DNA of 15,771 nucleotides, from NCBI GenBank assembly GCA_030653405.1, contig JAURZO010000242.1, positions 1-15,771 of the forward strand. Direction: 5' to 3'. The notes under the pieces were generated by a model. It saw nothing but the letters and a program-made list of their open reading frames with translations. It was not told where the DNA came from and did no database searches. This document shows positions 7,146 to 15,300 of the stretch, piece by piece (the first letter of the stretch is position 1; each line of letters opens with the position of its first letter). Origin of the DNA: Zwartia sp. (lineage in GTDB: Bacteria > Pseudomonadota > Gammaproteobacteria > Burkholderiales > Burkholderiaceae_B). A program made the translations under genes and the position numbers.

Positions 7146-8346
7146 ACACATAGCGGATCGCGGCAACTGGATTTAGCTTAGAGGCTCGCCAAGCAGGAAC
7201 CATTGCGGCCAACACACCTGTCAGGGTCGCAGCGATAATCACGACAGGAATGAGTTGGGTGGCCAGCGGTATAAAGAAAAGTTTCGGTCCAAAGGTGTTA
7301 AAGGCCCACACCATACCCGCACCGAAAAAAACACCTGCAGCTGCACCCGTCAAGCCAAGCAGCGCACCTTGAAAAAGAAAGACACGCAAGATCTGTTTTC
7401 GGGTGATGCCCATGGCTCTCAGAATACCTATCTCTCGCGTACGCTGGGTCACACTAATCGCCAGTACGCTGGCAATGCCAAAGGCAACAGACAGAGCGAC
7501 AAAGAAATTGATGATGTTGGTGGAAAGGCTTTGTGAACTCAGTGCATTCATGAGTTGAGCATTTGTTTGCATCCAGCTTTCGGATTTAAGTCCTGTGAGC
7601 TGTCTGATCCGCATTGCAGAGCGCTCAGCCTGGAAAAGATCTTCGACGGTGACATCCAACTGGGTCACGGCGCCAAATAAGCCAAGTAAGGATTGGGTTT
7701 GCTTAATGTCCAAATACACATAGCGAGAATCAAGCTCTCTGACGCCCATCTCAAAAATTCCCGATAGGGTGACTGTAGCAAAACGACCTTGACCTGCCTC
7801 TAAACGTAACTTGTTTCCAACGCGTAGCCCGAGATCGTCAGCCAAAATTTTCCCAATGACGGCATCCCCTGCACCCACTCTAAACTCGCCACTGACGATA
7901 TCTTTTGCAACTGGAATAATTTTTTCATAACGAATGGGATCGATTCCCACTAATGAGACAGACTTCAGTACATCGCCTCGTCTGGCAAATGCGGGTCCGG
8001 AAATGACGGGTGACACAGCCTTGATATCTGAGAGTTGCTCAAGTGTTTGCATCACTTGTTGCCAGTTATTGATGGATCGAAGCCTCTGAGCACGCTTATC
8101 TTCAAGGATTAGCTGCAGTATCCCTTGGTCAGCAGGAAGGATGGTGTTGATTTCATCGGAGGGTTGCACACGAATATGTGCTTGGGTGCCAAGAGTTCGA
8201 TCCACAATGTTTGACTGCAAGCCCATCACTAGCGTTGTGATAAATACAATCACAGAAACACCCACAGCAATGCCTACGAGTATCAGGATTGTTTGAACAA
8301 GTCCCTGACGTAAAAATTTGAGTGCGATTGTTGATTCAATCCACAT
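7144..8346 (-). CDS. ABC transporter permease, FtsX/MacB-type
   Basis: This is the inner-membrane permease of a type VII (MacB/LolCE/FtsX-like) ABC system. The 400 residues have the expected layout. One helix lies near the N-terminus (about 18-40), followed by a periplasmic domain of roughly 230 residues. Three helices follow, at about 279-297, 324-346 and 363-384. Between helices 2 and 3 lies the diagnostic cytoplasmic stretch TQRTREIGILRAMGITRKQI. The C-terminus (PAWRASKLNPVAAIRYV) is also typical. Unlike E. coli MacB, the ATPase is a separate gene, as in DevC/DevA systems. Its ATG overlaps the adaptor stop by one base (TAATG). With the adaptor it should form a tripartite efflux pump whose outer-membrane channel is encoded elsewhere. 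Confidence 0.92.
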   Translation of the reverse strand: MWIESTIALKFLRQGLVQTILILVGIAVGVSVIVFITTLVMGLQSNIVDRTLGTQAHIRVQPSDEINTILPADQGILQLILEDKRAQRLRSINNWQQVMQTLEQLSDIKAVSPVISGPAFARRGDVLKSVSLVGIDPIRYEKIIPVAKDIVSGEFRVGAGDAVIGKILADDLGLRVGNKLRLEAGQGRFATVTLSGIFEMGVRELDSRYVYLDIKQTQSLLGLFGAVTQLDVTVEDLFQAERSAMRIRQLTGLKSESWMQTNAQLMNALSSQSLSTNIINFFVALSVAFGIASVLAISVTQRTREIGILRAMGITRKQILRVFLFQGALLGLTGAAAGVFFGAGMVWAFNTFGPKLFFIPLATQLIPVVIIAATLTGVLAAMVPAWRASKLNPVAAIRYV

Positions 8347-9614
8347 TAGTTGAATTTCACCGGTGTTTCTTTACGATCGACGGTACCCAGACCATTGCCT
8401 TTGCCTGTTCCTGATATGGGTAATGCCAAAGGCTTGATACGGACGTGCGTGCCATCCGCCAAGGCAGCATCCTGTGCTTTGATTTTTTCAGAGGGCATGG
8501 CGATCACCCAGTCTCCTGCGTTCAAGCCTGAAATGACTTCTGTGAGCACAAGTCCTTTTAAGCCAAGCGTGACGCGCACACGCTCTGTCTTGTCATTGCG
8601 GATCACAATGACGTCTGCGGTGTTGTCCCGTAGATTTGAGAGGGTGTCATTAGGCACTGATAAAGTCTGATCGCGTCTACCTGTTTCAATGTTGACTGTG
8701 ACAGTCATGTCTTGTCGTAAATAGTCGGGAACGGGTTCAACGGTCAGGCGAATATCAACAGTGCCGCGTTGTGGATCGACCGTAGGTGAAATAAAGTTCA
8801 CTCGAGCGTTAAACGGTCGATCGATATAGGCATCCGCGATGCAAACAGCCTGTTGGCCCAGTCTGAGCACCCCTAAGTTGCGCTCATCAAGCGGCACCAG
8901 GATTTCAGTTTTTCCTGTTTTGGCGATTTCAAGCAAAACTCGACCCGGCTGAACAAGATCACCGGGCTCGACGTTTCTAGTTAGCACCGTTCCACTGACT
9001 TGTGATCGGACCTGGGATTTCTCCATCGCGGCTTGGGCAGCCATTAAACGCTCTCGAAGAATTGTTTCTTCGGAGGCGCCTTCTGCTAGAGACGCAACTA
9101 GCAGCCGTGCTTGCTCAGCGTTTGCCCGGGCAGTGTTTTCCAGATGTTCAGATTGTTCTTTGGCTTCGCGAGCTATTGATTGTTGGTCAAAGAGTTCCCG
9201 TCGTCGCTGCGCTTCACGATTGGCCTGAGCCAGTTGTGATTCGGCCTGACGCAGCGCAGCTTGCGCTTGCGGGCGTCTGGCGTTCTGAAGCTGGTCCATG
9301 GCAGCTTGTGCCTCTCGGACTCGTGCTGAGATCTCATCGGAACGTAGTACTAATAGGATGTCGCCGGAGGAAACTTGATCGCCTTCTTGGACTCGCCTCT
9401 CAATGACAACCCCGGTGATCTCGCTACCGACTTGGACGCGAGAGGTGGAAATCACTCGGCCAGTAGCAACCACGATCTGAACGAGTGGCGATGATTCAAT
9501 CTGGTAAGCCGGCATAAGAGGACCGCGCCAAAATTGCCAGACGAGGCTGCCCACCACTAACAAAAAAATAGCGGCTACCCAGATGATCAAACGAGGAATA
9601 CTTTTAAATGACAT
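8346..9614 (-). CDS. HlyD/MacA-family periplasmic adaptor subunit
   Basis: This is a membrane-fusion protein expected to bridge the ABC permease to an outer-membrane channel. From the ATG at 9614 it has 422 residues. There is one N-terminal membrane anchor (about 9-27). A split lipoyl/barrel-sandwich domain lies at about 60-91 and 202-230 (GVVIERRVQEGDQV; GTVLTRNVEPGDLV). A long Ala/Gln/Glu-rich coiled-coil hairpin spans about 92-198. Beta-barrel and membrane-proximal domains follow. An in-frame ATG at 9653 would add 13 residues, but it lacks a ribosome site and overlaps the TauE-like gene. The chosen start lies 16 nt past that gene's stop and has AAAGGAC (9626-9632) upstream. MacA-like is the best description. 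The C-terminal tail (GTGKGNGLGT) is low-complexity and probably disordered. Confidence 0.9.
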   Translation of the reverse strand: MSFKSIPRLIIWVAAIFLLVVGSLVWQFWRGPLMPAYQIESSPLVQIVVATGRVISTSRVQVGSEITGVVIERRVQEGDQVSSGDILLVLRSDEISARVREAQAAMDQLQNARRPQAQAALRQAESQLAQANREAQRRRELFDQQSIAREAKEQSEHLENTARANAEQARLLVASLAEGASEETILRERLMAAQAAMEKSQVRSQVSGTVLTRNVEPGDLVQPGRVLLEIAKTGKTEILVPLDERNLGVLRLGQQAVCIADAYIDRPFNARVNFISPTVDPQRGTVDIRLTVEPVPDYLRQDMTVTVNIETGRRDQTLSVPNDTLSNLRDNTADVIVIRNDKTERVRVTLGLKGLVLTEVISGLNAGDWVIAMPSEKIKAQDAALADGTHVRIKPLALPISGTGKGNGLGTVDRKETPVKFN

Positions 9615-9630
9615 TGGTACCACACGTCCT

Positions 9631-10398
9631 TTATCTTGCTTCGAGTATGGCATTTAGCGAAGAGTAAATCAGTCCACTACCTGTTGCGATTAATAGCGTC
9701 GTGACTAAGAGCTGTGAAATGCGGCGGCTCAGATTGATAGGATGTTTAAGCTGCAAAATAGTGGCGACTGTAATCGCGGGAAACGCAATAGCAGAGAGAA
9801 TGATGGCATTAAGAGAGAGCTCGCCAGCACCGATCGCGATCACAAGCCTGGCTGCTGATGTGACGCCAAATACAATAAACAGATACTGTCGGATCACAGT
9901 TTTATCTAATGGCTGACTATACAGGTGATAAACCAGCGGCGGCCCCGGCGTAGCAAACATTCCACCCAGGATTCCTGTCAGAAAGCCTGCTGCGAGTGTT
10001 TTTTTCTTTCCTGAGAGTTGGCGCGTATTGGAATTAATCAATAGCAGAGCGATTGCAGAGGCAAAAATTGATATGCCGAGTATCAAACGCAGCGTGTTAA
10101 GACCATGCACCGAAAACCATGATAACGAGACATAACCTAAGATCAGGCCAATCAAACTGCTAACCAGTGCCGGCATTAACAGTTTGCCAGGAGACTGACG
10201 AGGAGATTTTTTAAGGTACAGCAAGCTATTGGCAATTGAAAGTATGCAAGCGATATTGGCAGCGTCCGCAATTGAAACAATTTGCAGCGCGCCAGTCATG
10301 CCAACGAGTATGAGTCCAAAGGCAAAGCCCGTCAGGTTTTGACAAAATGCTGCAAGTAAGGCGATGAGGATAAAGGCAAAATACTGCACTAAAGACAT
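9631..10398 (-). CDS. TauE/SafE-family membrane transporter
   Basis: This is a small polytopic inner-membrane protein of the sulfite-exporter TauE/SafE family, proposed carriers of small sulfur-containing or organic anions. From the ATG at 10398 it has 255 residues and about eight hydrophobic helices. Family features include the first-helix CQNLTGFAFGLILVGM and the second-half repeat GFLTGILGGMFATPGPPLVYHL, with its GxxGG...PGPP signature. The frame stays open upstream to 10569, but those 57 residues are polar, have no membrane helix and cover the likely promoter. The chosen ATG has AAGGGA 10 nt upstream. It is the first gene of the export operon, and the next gene's ribosome site sits at its 3' end. 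Substrate and any link to the ABC pump are unknown. Confidence 0.85.
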   Translation of the reverse strand: MSLVQYFAFILIALLAAFCQNLTGFAFGLILVGMTGALQIVSIADAANIACILSIANSLLYLKKSPRQSPGKLLMPALVSSLIGLILGYVSLSWFSVHGLNTLRLILGISIFASAIALLLINSNTRQLSGKKKTLAAGFLTGILGGMFATPGPPLVYHLYSQPLDKTVIRQYLFIVFGVTSAARLVIAIGAGELSLNAIILSAIAFPAITVATILQLKHPINLSRRISQLLVTTLLIATGSGLIYSSLNAILEAR

Positions 10399-10501
10399 TT
10401 TTATATTTTCCCTTGCTGCACGACTGAATATATCCATGTGCAGAATATGTATAAACGTTTCTAAATATGCGTCAACACACTCGTATATATTGGACTTTAA
10501 A

Positions 10502-10516
10502 CGATTCTGAGAATCG
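10502..10516. promoter_or_regulatory. Perfect 7-1-7 palindrome in the divergent promoter region (candidate operator)
   Basis: CGATTCTGAGAATCG is an exact inverted repeat of two 7-bp arms around a single central G. It lies in the 238-bp gap between the divergent TauE-like gene (start 10398) and aldehyde dehydrogenase gene (start 10637), about 104 and 121 bp from the two starts. The size and spacing fit a dimeric regulator site. The arms resemble halves of Fur-type sites (GAATC/GATTC) but in inverted order, so I assign no regulator. The rest of the gap is AT-rich and shows no convincing promoter hexamers. Confidence 0.4.
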
Positions 10517-10636
10517 CTTCTGACGGATGGTTGTTTGCCTATGCTGAACTTTCTGGAGGCAAATCTCACCGTTTATTCAGAATTTAAGAGAAATTGATGA
10601 TATTTTTAGCTTTTCCATATTGATTCACGAGACAAA

Positions 10637-12118
10637 ATGAATACTTACAATCACTTTATTGATGGTCAATATGTCGAACCCATTGGAAAGAAATGGATCG
10701 ACAGCATTGACCCTTACTTAGGCCAACCATGGGCACGTATTCCTCAGGGTTGTGCAAAAGATGTGAGCTTGGCAGTAGCCGCGGCCAGTCGTGCCATGAA
10801 ACAAGGCCCTTGGGCCAGTATGAACGCCACCCAGCGCGGCAAACTGATGCTCCGCTTAGCAGATTTGGTGGCACAGAATGCTGACCGCCTCGCTGAGCTC
10901 GAAGTCCGTGACAATGGCAAGCTTCTTGCCGAGATGCGGGGGCAGCTCAACTACCACCCTGAGTGGTGGCGCTATTACGGCGGCCTGGCTGACAAAATCG
11001 AAGGTGCTGTCATGCCGATCGACAAGCCAGATATGTTTGCTTTCACGCGTTCTGAACCAATCGGTGTTGTGGGAGCCTTAACGGCCTGGAATTCTCCCTT
11101 GATATTTATTGCTTGGAAATGTGCTCCGGCTCTTGCTGCGGGATGCTCGGTTGTCGTCAAGCCTTCAGAATATGCGTCAGTTTCAACCTTGGCGTTTGCC
11201 GAGCTGACCAAAGAGGCGGGATTTCCTGATGGTGTGTTCAACGTCGTCACAGGCTATGGGGCTGAGGCTGGATCTGCATTGGTTGATCATCCCGATGTCG
11301 CCAAAATCACGTTCACTGGATCTGATACGACAGGCGCGATGATTTATGCCCAAGCAGCTAAAAGTATGAAACGCGTGGCGCTCGAGCTCGGCGGTAAGTC
11401 TCCCAATATTGTGTTTGCAGACTGTGACCTCGATAAGGCGGCTGCAGGTGTCATTTCTGGCATCTTTGCGGCCACCGGACAAACATGTATCGCGGGCTCG
11501 CGTTTGTTAGTGCAGAACTCGATCAAAGAAGAGTTCACGAAGCGTGTCGTCGCACTAGGCACATCTGCACGCAAAGGCAATCCGATGTCGCTCGACACCA
11601 ATATCGGACCTGTCACAACGCCCGTCCAATATAAGAAAATCCTCGACTATATCGACATCGCGAAGACCGAGGGCGCACGTTGTATTTTAGGAGGAGGTCC
11701 TGCTAATTCTCCAGAGCTGCCCGGTGGTCAATTTGTCGAACCAACGATCTTTACCGATGTCACGGCTGACATGCGAATCGCGCGTGAAGAAGTCTTTGGC
11801 CCCGTGTTGTCGATCATCGGATTTGAAGACGAAGCTCAAGCCATTGCGTTGGCGAATGACACGATCTATGGGTTGGCTGCGGGCGTATGGACCGAAGATA
11901 TTGGACGCGCGTTCCGAATGTCTCAAGCATTAAAAGCGGGCACAGTCTGGGTCAATACCTATCGGGCCGTGAGCTACATGATGCCTTTCGGTGGTATGAA
12001 GCACTCTGGAATTGGGCGTGAAAGCGGTATAGAAGCGATCAAGGGATATCTGGAGACGAAAAGCACATGGATTTCTTTTGCCCAAGGCGCACCAGCCAAT
12101 CCTTTCATCATGCGATGA
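10637..12118 (+). CDS. NAD(P)-dependent aldehyde dehydrogenase
   Basis: This enzyme oxidises an aldehyde to the carboxylic acid with NAD(P)+ in the cytoplasm. The 493 residues are the standard ALDH-superfamily length. Catalytic residues are in place: Asn152 (TAWNSPL), general base Glu250 in LELGGKSP, and nucleophile Cys284 in GQTCIAGSR. The EEVFGPV motif and the C-terminal MPFGGMKHSGIGRE are intact. The glycine-rich FTGSDTTG belongs to the cofactor-binding fold. It resembles the large betaine-/hydroxy-aldehyde dehydrogenase group of Burkholderiales, but the substrate cannot be read from sequence. Only a weak GAGA ribosome site precedes the ATG, which is the first in-frame start next to the canonical FIDGQYVEP beginning. 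It is followed 67 bp later by a co-oriented metY-type gene. Confidence 0.92.
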   Translation: MNTYNHFIDGQYVEPIGKKWIDSIDPYLGQPWARIPQGCAKDVSLAVAAASRAMKQGPWASMNATQRGKLMLRLADLVAQNADRLAELEVRDNGKLLAEMRGQLNYHPEWWRYYGGLADKIEGAVMPIDKPDMFAFTRSEPIGVVGALTAWNSPLIFIAWKCAPALAAGCSVVVKPSEYASVSTLAFAELTKEAGFPDGVFNVVTGYGAEAGSALVDHPDVAKITFTGSDTTGAMIYAQAAKSMKRVALELGGKSPNIVFADCDLDKAAAGVISGIFAATGQTCIAGSRLLVQNSIKEEFTKRVVALGTSARKGNPMSLDTNIGPVTTPVQYKKILDYIDIAKTEGARCILGGGPANSPELPGGQFVEPTIFTDVTADMRIAREEVFGPVLSIIGFEDEAQAIALANDTIYGLAAGVWTEDIGRAFRMSQALKAGTVWVNTYRAVSYMMPFGGMKHSGIGRESGIEAIKGYLETKSTWISFAQGAPANPFIMR

Positions 12119-12185
12119 ACGCTTGCTTATTGCGATTGCATGAAAATTTTAGAATATTCGGAATGATTTAACTTAAGGTAAAAAA

Positions 12186-13478
12186 ATGACTGATCACAAA
12201 AAAAACTGGAAACTGGAGACCGTTGCTGTTCATGGAGGCTATAGCCCAGATCCGACGACACGCGCGGTTGCTGTGCCGATCTATCAAACCGTCGCGTTTG
12301 CGTTTGATAACACCCAGCATGGTGCGGATCTTTTTGATTTGAAAGTACCCGGCAATATCTATACTCGAATCATGAATCCTACGCAGGACGTACTCGAGCA
12401 ACGTGTTGCTGCGCTGGAGGGCGGTATCGCTGCCTTGGCGCTTGCTTCGGGTCAGGCTGCAGTGACTTATGCGATTCAAACGATCGCCGAAGCCGGTGAT
12501 AACATCGTTTCGTCCAGCACACTCTATGGTGGAACATATAACCTGTTTGCGCACACACTGCCGCTTTCCGGGATCACGACTCGTTTTGCTGATCCACGTG
12601 ATATCGCATCTTTTGAACCTCTTATCGATGAGAAAACCAAAGCGATTTTTGCGGAATCAGTCGGCAACCCTTTAGGTAATGTGACGGATATCGCAGCGCT
12701 TGCCGAAATCGCGCATCGCCATGGCATTCCGCTCATCATTGATAACACTGTGCCGTCGCCTTATCTGTTGCGACCCATTGAGCATGGTGCCGACATTGTG
12801 GTGCAGTCACTCACCAAGTATCTGGGCGGACATGGCAACAGTTTGGGTGGTGCGATTATCGACTCTGGCAAGTTTCCTTGGGCGGAGCATAAGGCGCGAT
12901 TTAAACGTTTGAATGAGCCAGACGTCAGTTATCACGGCGTTGTTTACACGGAAGCATTTGGTCCTGCAGCATATATCGGTCGTGCACGTGTGGTGCCACT
13001 TCGCAATACTGGTGCGGCTATTTCGCCATTTAATGCCTTCTTGATTCTTCAGGGCATTGAAACGTTGGCATTGCGTGTGGATCGCATTACTGAAAATGCC
13101 TTAAAAGTTGCTAACTTTCTAAAGACCCACAAGAAAGTTGACTGGGTCAGCTTTGCTGGTTTACCTGAGCATCCAGATCATGCACTTGTTAAAAAGTATT
13201 TGTCGGGTAAGGCTCCTGGCCTTTTTACATTTGGTGTGAAGGGTGGCAGAGAAGCAGGGGCACGTTTTCAAGATGCTCTGCAGCTCTTTACCCGCTTAGT
13301 GAATATTGGTGATGCAAAGTCGCTTGCGACTCACCCTGCATCTACGACGCATCGCCAGCTCAACCCGGAGGAGTTGGCACGCGCAGGGGTCAAGGAAGAA
13401 ACCGTTCGATTGTCGATTGGCATCGAACACATCGATGATCTCATTGCCGATCTGGAGCAGGCCTTGGAGTCCGTATGA
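12186..13478 (+). CDS. metY: O-acetylhomoserine sulfhydrylase (aminocarboxypropyltransferase), MetY type
   Basis: This is a PLP enzyme of the Cys/Met metabolism family. It joins O-acetylhomoserine with sulfide (or methanethiol) to give homocysteine (or methionine) in the cytoplasm. The 430 residues match MetY and are longer than the usual 380-400 of MetB/MetC. Visible motifs include YTRIMNPT at 59-66, ASGQAA at 87-92, the PLP-stacking Tyr114, Asp186 in IIDNT, and Lys211, which forms the Schiff base, in SLTKYLGGHGNSLGG. The C-terminal THRQLNPEE and VRLSIGIEHIDDLIADL are also family-typical. The ATG has AAGG (12175-12178) 7 nt upstream. It lies 67 bp after the aldehyde dehydrogenase gene, so the two may be co-transcribed. 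O-succinylhomoserine or direct methanethiol use cannot be excluded. Confidence 0.93.
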   Translation: MTDHKKNWKLETVAVHGGYSPDPTTRAVAVPIYQTVAFAFDNTQHGADLFDLKVPGNIYTRIMNPTQDVLEQRVAALEGGIAALALASGQAAVTYAIQTIAEAGDNIVSSSTLYGGTYNLFAHTLPLSGITTRFADPRDIASFEPLIDEKTKAIFAESVGNPLGNVTDIAALAEIAHRHGIPLIIDNTVPSPYLLRPIEHGADIVVQSLTKYLGGHGNSLGGAIIDSGKFPWAEHKARFKRLNEPDVSYHGVVYTEAFGPAAYIGRARVVPLRNTGAAISPFNAFLILQGIETLALRVDRITENALKVANFLKTHKKVDWVSFAGLPEHPDHALVKKYLSGKAPGLFTFGVKGGREAGARFQDALQLFTRLVNIGDAKSLATHPASTTHRQLNPEELARAGVKEETVRLSIGIEHIDDLIADLEQALESV

Positions 13479-13520
13479 AAGTGATTGAAAGGTATTGAAG
13501 AGCATTGCGGGCAGTGTAAG

Positions 13521-13539
13521 CTCAATCGATATGATTGAG
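13521..13539. terminator. Weak hairpin between convergent metY and pit
   Basis: A 7-bp inverted repeat (CTCAATC / GATTGAG) with a 5-nt loop lies in the 72-bp gap between the two convergent stop codons. The stem is AT-rich and no strong U-run follows on either strand, so termination is suggested mostly by position. Confidence 0.3.
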
Positions 13540-13550
13540 TTCAGTGGATA

Positions 13551-15119
13551 CTAGTAGCCACTAAGCTGGACAAGATAGAAAATGGCTCCGGCCATCATTG
13601 CAGAAACGGGTACCGTGATAATCCAAGCCGCAAGTATTTTGAATAAAACAGAACGCTTGACGAGCTCTTCACGGTATACCCGTTTCATTTTTTTACGCTC
13701 TTTATTCGAAAGTAGTACTTCAGCAGCATGAGCTTTGAGCTGCTTGAGCATTACTTTTTTATTTGCCATATCAGCCTTGGTGAATTTAACCAAGAAGACC
13801 TCAACTTGCTCCTTATCCGCTCCAGAGTGATGTAGCCTGATATCCTCAATCATTCTGGCGTATTGAGTTTTCAATCTTTCACGTAAAAATCCCACACCGA
13901 ATATCCCACCAATTGCGATATGAGTTGAGCTGACGGGGAGACCCAACTGAGATGCCACAATGACGGTCAGTGAGGCGGACATTGCGATACAAAACGCACG
14001 CATCTGATCGAGTTCGGTGATTTCTCCGCCAACAGTTCGTATGAGTTTCGGACCGTAGAGTGTCAATCCTAATGAGATACCTATCGCACCCACGACCATG
14101 ACCCACAGAGGGATCTCTGCTTTGCTCGATACATTACCTTGTAGGACTGTATCCACAATCGCCGCAAGCGGACCGACGGCATTGGCAACATCATTGGCTC
14201 CGTGAGCAAAGCTTAAAAGCGCAGCAGAAAAAATAAGTGGCACGGTAAACAGTGAGTTAATGCCAGACTTGTTAGGTTCGATTGTATTCGCGCGATAGTG
14301 CACGATTGGACGCACAAGTAACCACGTGACTAAACCAACAAAGAGACCAATCAATGTAGCGGTGAGAAATTCCACTTTCCAAACCTTGTTTAATCCCTTG
14401 AGAATCAAATAGGTTGTGAATGCAAATGACATAATGCCGATAAGCAGTGGAACAGTTCGCTTTGCTGCGCCGACCATATCCGGTTGGTATGTAATGGATC
14501 GTTTGATCCAGTATAGGAAGCCAGCAGCAACTAAACCGCCAAGTACAGGGGATACCACCCAGCTGAGAACAATACCGCTCATGACTGGCCAGTTCACAAC
14601 ATCAAAGCCTCCTGCTGCCAGACCTGCGCCCAGAACAGCTCCTACGATTGAGTGCGTGGTGGATACAGGCGCGCCTACTATTGTTGCAAAATTTAGCCAT
14701 AATGCGCCAGCGAGTAGGGCGGAAGTCATGACCCAGATGAAACGATTCCCATCCTCGATCATGGTTTGATCAATGATCCCGCCCCGAATCGTCGAGACAA
14801 CATCTCCACCTGCAATGAGAGCGCCCATCATTTCAAAAATTGCGGCGATGATAATGGCGCTAGTCATGGTCATCGACTTTGAACCCACTGCTGGCGCGAC
14901 ATTATTGGCAACATCATTGGCGCCAATGTTCATCGCCATGTAGCCTGCAATCATGGCAGCGATGATCAGAATCGAGCCCTGAGTCCCTGACACCTCAAGT
15001 TTGATCGTTGCATAAAGCATGATCCCTAGAATGAAAAGAAGACCGATTCCGAGCCTGAAGACTTCCTTCTGGCCGCGTTTGGTGGCCTTTTGTAGCTCGG
15101 CAATATTTTTCAGTTCCAT
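13551..15119 (-). CDS. pit: Inorganic phosphate transporter, Pit (PHO4) family
   Basis: This is a low-affinity inner-membrane phosphate importer, in bacteria usually driven by protons and often carrying metal-phosphate complexes. The 522 residues show the internal duplication typical of PiT proteins. GANDVANNVAP at 66-76 is paired with GANDVANAVGP at 307-317, and PVSTTHSIVGAVLG at 151-164 with PVSSTHIAIGGIFG at 395-408. About ten membrane helices are visible. A charged, Lys-rich cytoplasmic segment spans about 412-488 before the last helix (491-517). No phoU-like partner lies beside it in the window. The ATG at 15119 is preceded by GGATGAAG. A TATAAT hexamer about 60 bp upstream on the minus strand is a reasonable promoter. 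It stands alone, convergent with metY and divergent from the radical SAM gene. Confidence 0.93.
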   Translation of the reverse strand: MELKNIAELQKATKRGQKEVFRLGIGLLFILGIMLYATIKLEVSGTQGSILIIAAMIAGYMAMNIGANDVANNVAPAVGSKSMTMTSAIIIAAIFEMMGALIAGGDVVSTIRGGIIDQTMIEDGNRFIWVMTSALLAGALWLNFATIVGAPVSTTHSIVGAVLGAGLAAGGFDVVNWPVMSGIVLSWVVSPVLGGLVAAGFLYWIKRSITYQPDMVGAAKRTVPLLIGIMSFAFTTYLILKGLNKVWKVEFLTATLIGLFVGLVTWLLVRPIVHYRANTIEPNKSGINSLFTVPLIFSAALLSFAHGANDVANAVGPLAAIVDTVLQGNVSSKAEIPLWVMVVGAIGISLGLTLYGPKLIRTVGGEITELDQMRAFCIAMSASLTVIVASQLGLPVSSTHIAIGGIFGVGFLRERLKTQYARMIEDIRLHHSGADKEQVEVFLVKFTKADMANKKVMLKQLKAHAAEVLLSNKERKKMKRVYREELVKRSVLFKILAAWIITVPVSAMMAGAIFYLVQLSGY

Positions 15120-15178
15120 GCTTCATCCGATGATTATGCGGTTGTTGCGACTTGTGGCGCGTGCACATTTTCGGTCGA

Positions 15179-15184
15179 ATTATA
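15179..15184 (-). promoter_or_regulatory. Candidate -10 box of pit
   Basis: The minus strand reads a perfect TATAAT here, about 60 bp before the pit ATG. The -35 position with an 18-nt spacer (AAAACA) matches the consensus at only three of six bases. A second TATAAT occurs at 15210-15215 on the same strand in the AT-rich stretch, so which one is used is uncertain. Confidence 0.4.
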
Positions 15185-15300
15185 CGGTTCTATGTAACTC
15201 ATTGTTTTAATTATAAAAATGATTGGCTATGCCTTTGTATTTTGAATCGGCCTCGGAGGATTTCCACTTATACTTAGCATCTTGAAGTCGGCTGGTGAAT

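Noticed and set aside
9002..9406. 134-codon plus-strand frame opposite the adaptor gene
   Set aside because: It is antisense to the Ala/Gln/Glu-rich coiled-coil hairpin, whose codon bias leaves the opposite frame open by chance.
9615..9653. Upstream ATG of the HlyD-like adaptor gene that adds 13 residues
   Set aside because: There is no ribosome site before it and it overlaps the end of the TauE-like gene. The ATG at 9614 has AAAGGAC upstream.
10399..10569. 57-codon open extension upstream of the TauE-like gene
   Set aside because: The encoded stretch is polar, lies before the first membrane helix of the family, covers the palindrome and likely promoter, and the inner ATG has a good ribosome site.
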